A program made the position numbers and the translations under genes. The notes under the pieces are model-generated. The model ran no database searches, was not told where the DNA came from, and worked only from the letters and a program-made list of their open reading frames with translations. DNA of 13,092 nt from JBFJKD01 sp038106145 (GTDB lineage Bacteria > Pseudomonadota > Gammaproteobacteria > Pseudomonadales > Porticoccaceae). This document shows, piece after piece, positions 6,065 through 12,613 of this stretch (positions within the stretch are counted from its first letter, which is position 1; every line of letters starts with the position of its first letter). The stretch lies in the NCBI GenBank assembly GCA_038106145.1, contig JAYODD010000035.1, forward strand, positions 1-13,092, given 5' to 3'.

Positions 6065-6070
6065 GGGGGT

Positions 6071-6099
6071 AATATAGCAACTATTAATAACTCCTTCAA
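6071..6099 (-). promoter_or_regulatory. candidate rne promoter
   Basis: On the minus strand TTGAAG (6099-6094) and TATATT (6076-6071) are separated by 17 bp. This predicts a start near 6064 and a leader of about 500 nt. A second candidate, CTGACC (6050-6045) with TATATT (6028-6023) and 16-bp spacing, lies further downstream, so rne may have tandem promoters, as in E. coli. Confidence 0.5.
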
Positions 6100-6130
6100 T
6101 TAAAAGCATTAATTAGTGTGAACTGTTAAT

Positions 6131-7126
6131 ATGCCAGTTGTCTCACACGCAGTAATACGCAACATGCCCCAGGATCCTTCTTCCTTCAATAAGGTCTCCC
6201 TCATCCAGGTGTCCGCGGACCAGGCCGGACAGCGCATTGATAACTTTTTGAGCTCGCGCCTCAAGGGGGTGCCCAAATCGCGAATTTATCGGTTGCTACG
6301 CAAGGGGGAGGTGAGGGTTAATAAAAAGAGAATAAAGCCCGAGTATCGGGTGGCGGCAGAGGATATGGTGCGTATTCCGCCAGTGCGAACCGCGCAGCCG
6401 CCCGACTTACCGGTGGCCGGGGCGGGGTTGAGGCACGTGCTCGCCACCAGCGTTATTTTTGAAAACGACGATGTGCTGGTGGTCGACAAACCGGCGGGGC
6501 TCGCCGTCCACGGTGGCAGCGGTATCAACCTGGGATTGATCGAGGCGCTCCGTCAAATGCGCCCAGAGCAGACCTATCTTGAATTGGTGCACCGCATCGA
6601 CCGGGATACCTCCGGTTGTGTGCTGGTGGCGAAAAAGCGCTCCGCCCTGCGGGCATTGCAAGCTCAATTTCGCGAGGGGCGCATCGACAAGCATTATCGT
6701 GCCCTGGTGGCCGGCAGTTGGCCCCGCAAGCTTACTCGCATAGAAGCGCCGTTGGTAAAAAACACCCTGCCCAGTGGCGAGTGGCTGGTGCGGGTGGACA
6801 AATCCGGAAAACCCGCCAGCACGTTGGTGACTTTGCTGGGGACTTATAGCGGCGCAAGCCTGCTGGACGTCTGGCTAGAAACCGGACGTACCCACCAGAT
6901 TCGAGTCCATTGCCAAAGCGTTGGGCACCCGTTGGCCGGAGATGCCAAGTACGGCGACGAGGCGTTTAACGCCGACATGCGGGCGCTGGGCCTGCAACGG
7001 ATGTTTTTACACGCACATGAATTGGTATTTGCGTTGCCGGGATGTGATGACAAAATTAGTGTTTGTGCACCGCAGCCGGCGGAGCTGAATCGTCTTCTGG
7101 AGAGATTGAGTCCGGAGAGGGGATAG
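6131..7126 (+). CDS. rluC: 23S rRNA pseudouridine synthase RluC
   Basis: Converts uridines 955, 2504 and 2580 (E. coli numbering) of 23S rRNA to pseudouridine. The 331-residue protein has an S4 RNA-binding domain at about residues 33-85 and a RluA-type catalytic domain. The signature HRIDRDTSG is at 154-162 with catalytic D157. The second motif, TGRTHQIRVH, is at 251-260. The position divergent from rne identifies RluC rather than RluA or RluD. Two start codons are possible, 6131 and 6164 (residue 12). Neither has a clear Shine-Dalgarno; conservation begins after both, so the first is kept provisionally. The stop overlaps the next gene's start by one base. Confidence 0.95.
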   Translation: MPVVSHAVIRNMPQDPSSFNKVSLIQVSADQAGQRIDNFLSSRLKGVPKSRIYRLLRKGEVRVNKKRIKPEYRVAAEDMVRIPPVRTAQPPDLPVAGAGLRHVLATSVIFENDDVLVVDKPAGLAVHGGSGINLGLIEALRQMRPEQTYLELVHRIDRDTSGCVLVAKKRSALRALQAQFREGRIDKHYRALVAGSWPRKLTRIEAPLVKNTLPSGEWLVRVDKSGKPASTLVTLLGTYSGASLLDVWLETGRTHQIRVHCQSVGHPLAGDAKYGDEAFNADMRALGLQRMFLHAHELVFALPGCDDKISVCAPQPAELNRLLERLSPERG

Positions 7127-7776
7127 TGGCACGGCTTTTGATTTTCGACTGGGACGGCACCCTGAGTGATTCGCTGGATCGCATTGCTCACTGTCTGCGT
7201 CTGGCCTCCCGAGAAATTGGACTGCCGGTGCCGAGCGTGACGGCGGCGCGGGATATCGTCGGGCTGGGGCTGTACGATGCAATGGAGCGCCTGTTTCCCG
7301 GTATTGGCCGCGACCAGATCCACGCGTTGCGGGATTGTTACGCCCGGCACTTCGTTGCCGAGGACGAAACTCCCTGTCCGTTTTATCCCGGTGTCCTCGA
7401 GACTCTGGAGAAGTTGCGGAATAATGGGCATCTGCTGGCGGTGGCGACGGGTAAGACCCGCAAGGGCATGGATCGCGTGTTGAAGGCTACCGCCCTGGAC
7501 GGATTCTTTCACAGCACCCGCACCGCCGACGAAACCGCAGCCAAACCGAACCCCAAAATGCTGCGCTCTCTGCTGGATGAGTTGTCCGTGCCGGTCGACG
7601 ACGCCCTGATGATTGGCGATACCGAATACGATATGCAGATGGCGCACAGCATTGAAATGCCGCGGCTGGCGGTCAGCTACGGGGCCCACGAGCCCCATAG
7701 ATTACTGCCGTTCCAACCACTGGCGTGCATCGATAGTTTTGAAAAAATAATTAAAATTATTAGTAAAAATATATAG
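7126..7776 (+). CDS. HAD-superfamily phosphatase (Gph-like)
   Basis: The 216-residue HAD hydrolase probably dephosphorylates a small phosphomonoester; the substrate is unknown. The nucleophile and acid/base aspartates are D8 and D10 in FDWDGTL. A helical C1 cap follows (about 17-80). T108 lies in VATGKT, the motif III lysine is K140 in KPNP, and GDTEYD at 164-169 supplies the metal-binding aspartates. This layout is of the phosphoglycolate phosphatase type. I chose GTG at 7126 because it overlaps the rluC TAG by one base, has GGAG eight bases upstream, and puts the first motif at the normal distance; the upstream ATG at 7063 lies inside rluC. The last ten codons are unusually AT-rich. A similar gene follows rluC in Pseudomonas. 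Confidence 0.9.
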   Translation: MARLLIFDWDGTLSDSLDRIAHCLRLASREIGLPVPSVTAARDIVGLGLYDAMERLFPGIGRDQIHALRDCYARHFVAEDETPCPFYPGVLETLEKLRNNGHLLAVATGKTRKGMDRVLKATALDGFFHSTRTADETAAKPNPKMLRSLLDELSVPVDDALMIGDTEYDMQMAHSIEMPRLAVSYGAHEPHRLLPFQPLACIDSFEKIIKIISKNI

Positions 7777-7790
7777 ATAAATAATTTATC

Positions 7791-8372
7791 TCATATTATT
7801 TCGAAGTTAAAATCCTCGCGGAGTATGCTGCTCAGGCGAATCAGGGGTAGTCCGATCAAGGCCGTCGGGTCGTCGCTGTGGATGGCTCGGAACAGGCAAA
7901 TTCCGAGCCCTTCAGCCTTGAAGCTGCCGGCGCAGTCGTAGGGTTGTTCCCGTTCCAGATAGGCTTTGATCTGCCTGTCAGTGAGCTCGCGAAAGACAAC
8001 CTGCGTAGAAATTACGTCTGTAACAGTAAGACCAGTTTGCGGGCGCTGTACGCAAAGCCCGGTGTGGAAGGTCAGGGTATTGCCCGACGCCTTCCGTAGT
8101 TGTCGAAAGGCCTGGGCATAGGCGCCGGGTTTACTGATGATGTCGCCCTCGGGGAGGGTTGCTACCTGGTCGGAACCGATAATAATGGCGTGGGGGTGGT
8201 TCGCCGCGACAGCGCTCGCTTTGCTGTGGGCGAGTCTCGCCACCAGTTCAAATCCATTTTCGTCAGTTAGTTGCTCTTCATCGATAGCGGGGGTGCAGGT
8301 GGTAAAGGGTACCTGTAAGCGCGCCAGTAACGCTTTGCGATGGGGGGATGAAGATGCGAGAACGATGCTCAT
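7791..8372 (-). CDS. yceF: Maf-type nucleotide pyrophosphatase (YceF subfamily)
   Basis: Hydrolyses non-canonical nucleotides; the E. coli homologue YceF acts on m7GTP. The 193-residue protein opens with the family signature VLASSSPHRKALL (4-16), has the catalytic IIGSDQVA block with D68, and has YDCAGSFKAEG (145-155), where CAGSFK rather than the Maf/YhdE pattern points to YceF. The start at 8372 places the signature at residue 4, as in relatives; an in-frame ATG at 8447 would add 25 residues without family resemblance and overlap the yceD promoter. No Shine-Dalgarno is evident for either. The gene is convergent with the HAD gene, with only 14 bp between them and no GC-rich terminator. An sppA-type gene, present next to maf in Pseudomonas, is missing. 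Confidence 0.93.
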   Translation of the reverse strand: MSIVLASSSPHRKALLARLQVPFTTCTPAIDEEQLTDENGFELVARLAHSKASAVAANHPHAIIIGSDQVATLPEGDIISKPGAYAQAFRQLRKASGNTLTFHTGLCVQRPQTGLTVTDVISTQVVFRELTDRQIKAYLEREQPYDCAGSFKAEGLGICLFRAIHSDDPTALIGLPLIRLSSILREDFNFEII

Positions 8373-8423
8373 AAGGGTGTTCGCAGGGAAACTTCGAGGG
8401 ACGCTATCATCGGCGATTTTTCT

Positions 8424-8452
8424 TTGACAGATCAAGGTCATATCCATAAAAT
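8424..8452 (+). promoter_or_regulatory. strong promoter of yceD-rpmF
   Basis: A consensus -35 TTGACA (8424-8429) and a TAAAAT -10 (8447-8452) are separated by exactly 17 bp. Transcription should start at about 8459-8460, only two or three bases before the yceD ATG at 8462. The mRNA would therefore be almost leaderless, which agrees with the absence of a Shine-Dalgarno there. Confidence 0.75.
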
Positions 8453-8461
8453 GGCGCGCCT

Positions 8462-8989
8462 ATGTCGAGACCCCCGGTTCGCCACTCTCTACCCCGGCTT
8501 GTTGACCCTCGTAAATTGGCCAGTCAAGGCATGGTGGTGAAGGGAGAAATTGCCGCCCGGGACTTGCCGCGTTTAAATGAGGCAGTGCTCGGCAAGTCGT
8601 CGGATGCTCGGGTCGAACTGACGTTTGCGCGTGATCGGGGCGGTCAGGATCGGTTGGATGGCACCGTTGACTGCGATGTGACGTTAGAATGTCAACGCTG
8701 TTTACTGCCGGTCGCGGTGCCCTTAGCGGCGCGGATGGCGGTGGGTGTTGTCGCCAGCGATGAGCAGGCCCGCGGGCTCGATCGCGAACTCGATCCGTGG
8801 ATAGTGGCGGAGGAAGGTGGCGATTTGTTTGAATTGATAGAGGAAGAGTTACTGCTGGCTCTGCCGATGATAGCTTTTCATGCGCCGGAAGAATGCCAGG
8901 GGCGCAGTTACTACTCGACAGGTACGGTGGAGGTCGGGGAGGCTAAAAATCCGTTTCAGGTGCTTAAAACGCTGAAATTTAAAGATTGA
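8462..8989 (+). CDS. yceD: YceD family protein (DUF177), 23S rRNA accumulation protein
   Basis: The 175-residue protein belongs to the DUF177 family, always found just upstream of the L32 gene and linked to 23S rRNA accumulation. Family marks are the N-terminal LVDPRKLA (13-20), the strand-rich middle with CQRC at 77-80, the acidic DLFELIEEELLLALPM segment (residues 121-136), and the C-terminal NPFQVLKTLK. The start at 8462 keeps VDPRKLA at its normal distance; it has no Shine-Dalgarno and lies two or three bases from the predicted transcript start. It forms a transcription unit with rpmF, 140 bp downstream. Confidence 0.92.
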   Translation: MSRPPVRHSLPRLVDPRKLASQGMVVKGEIAARDLPRLNEAVLGKSSDARVELTFARDRGGQDRLDGTVDCDVTLECQRCLLPVAVPLAARMAVGVVASDEQARGLDRELDPWIVAEEGGDLFELIEEELLLALPMIAFHAPEECQGRSYYSTGTVEVGEAKNPFQVLKTLKFKD

Positions 8990-9129
8990 AGCGTGAAGAT
9001 TGCGACAAGTGAAACATGGTGATGGGTACGTTGTGAGGCGTACCTGACAAAACAAATTATTCGATTGGTGCGCGTGTTTGCGCGCTGATTACAAGTCAAC
9101 ATTGGTCGAAAGTTTTCAGGAGACAGAGT
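8990..9129 (+). promoter_or_regulatory. rpmF leader with two hairpins
   Basis: Between yceD and rpmF lie two inverted repeats: GGTACG/CGTACC (9025-9030 and 9039-9044, 8-base loop) and GCGCG/CGCGC (9070-9074 and 9081-9085). Neither is followed by a T-run, so they are more likely processing or translation-control structures than terminators. The leader ends with an ideal AGGAG (9118-9122), seven bases before the rpmF ATG, which contrasts with the missing Shine-Dalgarno of yceD. Confidence 0.4.
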
Positions 9130-9315
9130 ATGGCCGTTCAACAAGATCGTAAAACCCGTTCGCGCAGGGGTATGCGCCGCTCGCACGATGCATTGGGTAA
9201 TGGTGCATCGCTGTCCGTGGATTCAGTCAGTGGGGAAAAGCATATTCGCCATCATGTTACGGCGGACGGTTTTTACCGCGGCCGCAAGGTTGTCGACACC
9301 AACAACGACGAGTGA
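9130..9315 (+). CDS. rpmF: 50S ribosomal protein L32
   Basis: Small basic protein of the large ribosomal subunit, 61 residues. It starts MAVQQ and contains the diagnostic RSRRGMRRSHDAL (11-23) and HHVTADGFYRGRKV stretches (41-54). It has no cysteines, so it is the zinc-free form. A perfect AGGAG Shine-Dalgarno seven bases upstream fits its high expression. In most relatives plsX follows at once; here fabD comes next after 203 bp. Confidence 0.98.
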   Translation: MAVQQDRKTRSRRGMRRSHDALGNGASLSVDSVSGEKHIRHHVTADGFYRGRKVVDTNNDE

Positions 9316-9327
9316 ATTTGTAGTCCG

Positions 9328-9356
9328 GCCGACTGATTGCTCCATGATCGGTCGGC
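9328..9356 (+). terminator. hairpin after rpmF, possible weak terminator
   Basis: A 10-bp stem (9328-9337 with 9347-9356, one T-G pair) encloses a 9-base loop 13 bases after the rpmF stop. No proper T-run follows, so termination would be partial or factor-dependent. It may separate the abundant L32 message from the fab genes. Confidence 0.4.
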
Positions 9357-9518
9357 GCGGCATTTATCGTCGATAACTCACCCGCTTAACTGCGAGCGGT
9401 TGAAGTACCGATGCGCGAGATGCGTGCTGCTGGTGACGTCTATTGAGAACAGTGCAGCGTTCTGCGGGCCACTGCTACCGGGGGCAGGTACGCGGGCGTA
9501 GATAAAGGCAGATAATTA
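9357..9518 (+). other. rpmF-fabD spacer at the usual plsX position
   Basis: No gene or recognisable plsX remnant is seen in this spacer. No convincing promoter stands out; TTGAAG (9400-9405) and TTGAGA (9443-9448) lack matching -10 hexamers. It ends with AAAGG (9504-9508) ten bases before the fabD ATG, an acceptable Shine-Dalgarno. Confidence 0.45.
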
Positions 9519-10457
9519 ATGCAAAACGCCAAACTGGCTTTTCTATTTCCAGGTCAAGGTTCACAAAAAATCGGCATGTTGTCGCAATTGGCCGCGCAAC
9601 GGCCGGCAATCCTCGAGACTTTCGCTCAGGCGTCGGCAACGCTGGGCTACGATCTGTGGGATTTAATTCAAAATGGCGACCAGGAAACCATTAATCTGAC
9701 CGAACGGACGCAGCCCGCGCTGTTGACCGCCAGCGTTGCGGTGTGGCGACTGTGGTTGCAGGCCGGCGGTTCCAGACCCGCAATTTTCGCGGGTCATAGT
9801 CTTGGCGAATGGTCCGCCCTGGTGTGTGCCGGGGTGGTGGACTTTACCGATGCTGTTTCCCTGGTGCGCCTGCGTGGCAAGTACATGCAGGAAGCGGTAC
9901 CGGCAGGCACCGGCGCCATGGCAGCGATCATGGGGCTGGACGATGAGACTATCCGCCACTGCTGCAGCCTGGTCGCCCAAGGAGAGATTGTCGCGCCGGT
10001 TAATTATAATGCGCCCGGCCAGGTGGTGATTGCCGGTACCAGCGGGGCTGTCGAGCGCGCTATCGTGGCCTGTAAGGAGGCGGGGGCAAAACGCGCCCTG
10101 GCGTTGCCGGTAAGCGCGCCTTTTCACACAACGTTGATGGAGCCGGCCGCGCGGCGATTAGCAGAACATATCGCGACGACAGAGTTTCGCCCACCACAAA
10201 TTCCAGTCATACACAATGTGCACGCACGGCCCGAAGCCGATCCGCAGGTGATAAAACAGCTGATGATCGAGCAAATCCATCAGCCTGTACTGTGGGTGGA
10301 TAGCGTGAACCAGTTGGTTGCGGCCGGTATCGAGTTCGCCGTCGAATGCGGTGCGGGCAAGGTGCTGGGTGGACTTAACAAGCGCATCAGCGCGCGGATT
10401 AGCACGCTGGCAACCGAGGATAGCGACAGCTTTGACCACGCGCTGGGTGCAGTTTAA
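9519..10457 (+). CDS. fabD: malonyl-CoA:ACP transacylase
   Basis: Moves malonyl groups from CoA to acyl carrier protein to feed fatty-acid elongation in the cytoplasm. The 312-residue protein carries FPGQGSQ at 10-16, the nucleophile serine S94 in GHSLGEWSAL, R119 that binds the malonyl carboxylate, and H203 in SAPFHTTLM. Each is shifted by two from the E. coli numbering. The usual PVNYNAPGQ block is at 160-168. It is followed after 57 bp by fabG. Confidence 0.97.
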   Translation: MQNAKLAFLFPGQGSQKIGMLSQLAAQRPAILETFAQASATLGYDLWDLIQNGDQETINLTERTQPALLTASVAVWRLWLQAGGSRPAIFAGHSLGEWSALVCAGVVDFTDAVSLVRLRGKYMQEAVPAGTGAMAAIMGLDDETIRHCCSLVAQGEIVAPVNYNAPGQVVIAGTSGAVERAIVACKEAGAKRALALPVSAPFHTTLMEPAARRLAEHIATTEFRPPQIPVIHNVHARPEADPQVIKQLMIEQIHQPVLWVDSVNQLVAAGIEFAVECGAGKVLGGLNKRISARISTLATEDSDSFDHALGAV

Positions 10458-10514
10458 CCGCGCAAATGAATGTTAACGGGATCTGTTACGGCTTGCGTAA
10501 ATCGAGGAAAAGTT

Positions 10515-11258
10515 ATGCCGATTGAAAACACGGTGGCCCTGGTTACTGGGGCGAGCAGGGGAATTGGCGCCGCGATCGCCGATATGTTGGGTGCGGCGGG
10601 AGCGGTGGTAGTGGGTACGGCCACTACCGAGGCCGGCGCTGCTGCCATTTCACAACGTTTTGCGAAGTTGGGTATGCGCGGCAAAGGGGTTGCGCTCAAT
10701 GTCACGGATGCCGCCGCGATAACGGCTGTCGTCGATGGGATTGCTCAGGAGTTCGGTGCGCCGCTGATTCTCGTTAATAATGCAGGCATCACCAGGGACA
10801 ACATTTTACTGCGTATGAAAGAAGACGAGTGGTCGGACGTAATAGAAACCAATCTGAGCGCTGTCTATCGACTATGTAAAGCTTGTGCGCGGGGTATGAC
10901 CAAGGCGCGCTGGGGACGGATCATCAATATCAGTTCGGTGGTGGGCTCCATGGGCAACGTGGGCCAGGCCAACTACGCAGCCACCAAAGCCGGGGTCGCG
11001 GGATTTGGGCGGGCGCTGGCCAAAGAGCTCGGTTCGCGCAACATTACCGTAAATACCGTCGCACCGGGGTTTATCGATACCGACATGACCCGTGACCTGC
11101 CAGAAGCCAACCGGGATTCGCTGCTGGGTCAGATACCGCTCGCGCGACTGGGTCAGCCTGAGGAAATTGCCGCAGTGGTAACATTCCTGGCGGGGGATGG
11201 TGGCGGCTATATTACCGGCGAAACTATCCAGGTAAATGGTGGTATGTACATGGGGTAA
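10515..11258 (+). CDS. fabG: 3-oxoacyl-ACP reductase
   Basis: NADPH-dependent reduction of 3-oxoacyl-ACP in the fatty-acid cycle. The 247-residue short-chain dehydrogenase has the cofactor loop TGASRGIG (11-18), NNAG (88-91), and the catalytic set N113, S141, Y154 and K158, each three beyond E. coli FabG. The C-terminal part has PGFIDTDMT and ends with NGGMYMG. I chose ATG 10515, which has GAGGA six bases upstream and gives the normal length; an in-frame ATG at 10470 would add 15 residues without family resemblance. Confidence 0.97.
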   Translation: MPIENTVALVTGASRGIGAAIADMLGAAGAVVVGTATTEAGAAAISQRFAKLGMRGKGVALNVTDAAAITAVVDGIAQEFGAPLILVNNAGITRDNILLRMKEDEWSDVIETNLSAVYRLCKACARGMTKARWGRIINISSVVGSMGNVGQANYAATKAGVAGFGRALAKELGSRNITVNTVAPGFIDTDMTRDLPEANRDSLLGQIPLARLGQPEEIAAVVTFLAGDGGGYITGETIQVNGGMYMG

Positions 11259-11300
11259 CTTTATGATACTAAAGAATATTATATTGAATTAACAAAACCG

Positions 11301-11329
11301 GTTACGCATTGAATTTTTTCAGGTAAAAT
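11301..11329 (+). promoter_or_regulatory. candidate acpP promoter
   Basis: In the AT-rich gap after fabG, TAAAAT (11324-11329) followed by GCGCGAC is a good -10 region. The -35 at 17-bp spacing is only GTTACG. The predicted start is near 11336, giving a leader of about 95 nt. A separate promoter would explain how acpP is expressed far above fabD and fabG. Confidence 0.5.
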
Positions 11330-11367
11330 GCGCGACCGTTGCATAGTAAAACCCTGATTTACAGACC

Positions 11368-11382
11368 GCCGCCGTCGGCGGC
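11368..11382 (+). promoter_or_regulatory. GC-rich hairpin in acpP leader
   Basis: GCCGCCG and CGGCGGC form a compact palindrome around a single T; the real loop would be 3-5 bases. No T-run follows, so it is not an intrinsic terminator. It may stabilise the 5' end of the abundant acpP message. Confidence 0.4.
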
Positions 11383-11414
11383 TCAGCTCAAGAGAATAAA
11401 TATCTTATCTCAAC

Positions 11415-11419
11415 AGGAG
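11415..11419 (+). promoter_or_regulatory. Shine-Dalgarno that decides the acpP start
   Basis: AGGAG lies two bases before the ATG at 11422 and eleven before the ATG at 11431. Two bases is too close for initiation, and the second ATG gives the family's standard 78-residue protein beginning MSNIQERV, so 11431 is preferred despite the slightly long spacing. Confidence 0.6.
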
Positions 11420-11430
11420 TAATGAACACC

Positions 11431-11667
11431 ATGAGTAACATTCAAGAACGTGTCATCAAAATGGTTGCCGAGCAATTAGGCGTTAAGGAAGAAGACGTGA
11501 AGCCGGATTCGTCTTTTGTCGAAGATCTCGGTGCTGATTCGCTTGACACCGTCGAGTTGATCATGGCCCTTGAGGAAGAATTTGACACGGAAATACCCGA
11601 CGAAGATGCCGAAAAACTGGCGTCGGTGCAGGATGCAATTAATTATATCAATACGAATCTGAACTGA
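11431..11667 (+). CDS. acpP: acyl carrier protein
   Basis: Carries growing acyl chains on a 4'-phosphopantetheine arm. The 78-residue acidic protein is near-identical in layout to E. coli AcpP: helix I from NIQERV, the DSL motif with the modified serine at position 37 (36 after Met removal) in GADSLDTVELIM, and the acidic helix II/III region ending in YINTNL. It has its own promoter and is followed by a terminator. fabF, its nearly universal neighbour in this block, is missing. Confidence 0.98.
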   Translation: MSNIQERVIKMVAEQLGVKEEDVKPDSSFVEDLGADSLDTVELIMALEEEFDTEIPDEDAEKLASVQDAINYINTNLN

Positions 11668-11686
11668 TTTTATTCAGTTTGCGCGC

Positions 11687-11723
11687 AAAGCTGCCAGTGT
11701 CCAGGGCAGCTTTTGCGTTTTTG
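11687..11723 (+). terminator. intrinsic terminator after acpP
   Basis: AAAGCTGCC (11687-11695) pairs perfectly with GGCAGCTTT (11705-11713) around a 9-base loop, followed by a T-rich tail broken by GCG. A smaller hairpin, AACTGA/TCAGTT (11662-11667 and 11674-11679), overlaps the acpP stop codon. This should make acpP mostly a single-gene message and limit readthrough into pabC. Confidence 0.75.
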
Positions 11724-11770
11724 CGATGCGGTTTGCGTGCCCCGGCGTTGTCGATTTGTTTTAATCGCGA

Positions 11771-12613
11771 ATGATGACAGTGCACACCAGCTTTATAAAT
11801 GGCGAACCCGACACGGCTGTATCTCTCACGGATCGAGGCTTTCACTACGGGCATGGTGTGTTTGAAACCATGCGCCTGCACGACCAGCACCTGCCGCTGT
11901 GGCGCTATCATAAGCAACGTCTCGAGGAAGGTGCGCGAGTGTTGCGTATCCCTCTGGACCCTGAGCTTCTCGAGACTTATCTCGCGCGGGCAATCACCAG
12001 CTTCCCGCCTGGTGCGGTCGTGCGTCTGACTGTAACTGCTGCGGCCGAGGAGCGGGGTTACCGCTGTAAAGGCAGAGTGACTGCCCAATATATTGTGAAG
12101 TGCTTTGCATTGCCCGTATCCCGTTCGGTGCCAGTGACACTGCAACCCTGCAACTACCGACTACCGGAAAATCCAGTGCTCGCCGGGGTCAAACATTTGC
12201 ACCGGCTCGATCAGGTACTGGCGGCCCTGGAACTCGATGAGCACGGGTCTGAAGAGGTGGACGGGTTGCTGTTCGACACACACAACAATATTGTCGAAGC
12301 TTTAAGCAGTAATCTGTTTGTGTTCTCAGGGGGGCGCTGGTTAACGCCAGCCCTCAGACGCTGTGGCGTGGCGGGTGTGATGCGGCATTATCTGATAGCG
12401 GTGCTTGAACAATTACGCGGCGAGCCTGTCGCGGTGGTGGATATTGATAAGAATGACCTGGCAGGTGTGCAGGAAATATTTATCTGTAACTCCGTGGTCG
12501 GGATTCGTCCAGTGAACAAGGTGATTGGAATAGGTGAATGGCCCGCGTGCGGTGTTGAAACCCGTCGCATTCAGGACGAACTGGCCAGGCGGATACCATG
12601 TTTCGCCAGTTGA
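11771..12613 (+). CDS. pabC: aminodeoxychorismate lyase
   Basis: PLP enzyme that splits 4-amino-4-deoxychorismate into p-aminobenzoate and pyruvate, for folate synthesis. The 280-residue protein is a fold-type IV aminotransferase-family member. It has DRGFHYGHGVFET at 21-33, the PLP lysine K141 in LAGVKHLHRLDQV, the E176 region VEALSSNLF, and the C-terminal NSVVGIRPV. The ATG at 11771 is followed at once by a second ATG (11774); no Shine-Dalgarno is visible for either. It lies 103 bp after acpP, beyond a terminator, and overlaps mltG by 16 bp. No promoter is recognised in the gap. Confidence 0.92.
   Translation: MMTVHTSFINGEPDTAVSLTDRGFHYGHGVFETMRLHDQHLPLWRYHKQRLEEGARVLRIPLDPELLETYLARAITSFPPGAVVRLTVTAAAEERGYRCKGRVTAQYIVKCFALPVSRSVPVTLQPCNYRLPENPVLAGVKHLHRLDQVLAALELDEHGSEEVDGLLFDTHNNIVEALSSNLFVFSGGRWLTPALRRCGVAGVMRHYLIAVLEQLRGEPVAVVDIDKNDLAGVQEIFICNSVVGIRPVNKVIGIGEWPACGVETRRIQDELARRIPCFAS

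Noticed and set aside
5617..6103. Small rightward frames in the rne-rluC gap
   Set aside because: They overlap each other, lack Shine-Dalgarno sequences and family resemblance, and lie in the structured rne leader.
6844..7698. Minus-strand 284-codon frame over rluC and the HAD gene
   Set aside because: Both sense genes carry full catalytic motifs; the antisense frame has none.
8373..8447. N-terminal extension of maf to ATG 8447
   Set aside because: The added 25 residues do not resemble Maf proteins and would overlap the yceD promoter.
10470..10514. N-terminal extension of fabG
   Set aside because: The ATG at 10515 has a good Shine-Dalgarno and gives the normal FabG length.
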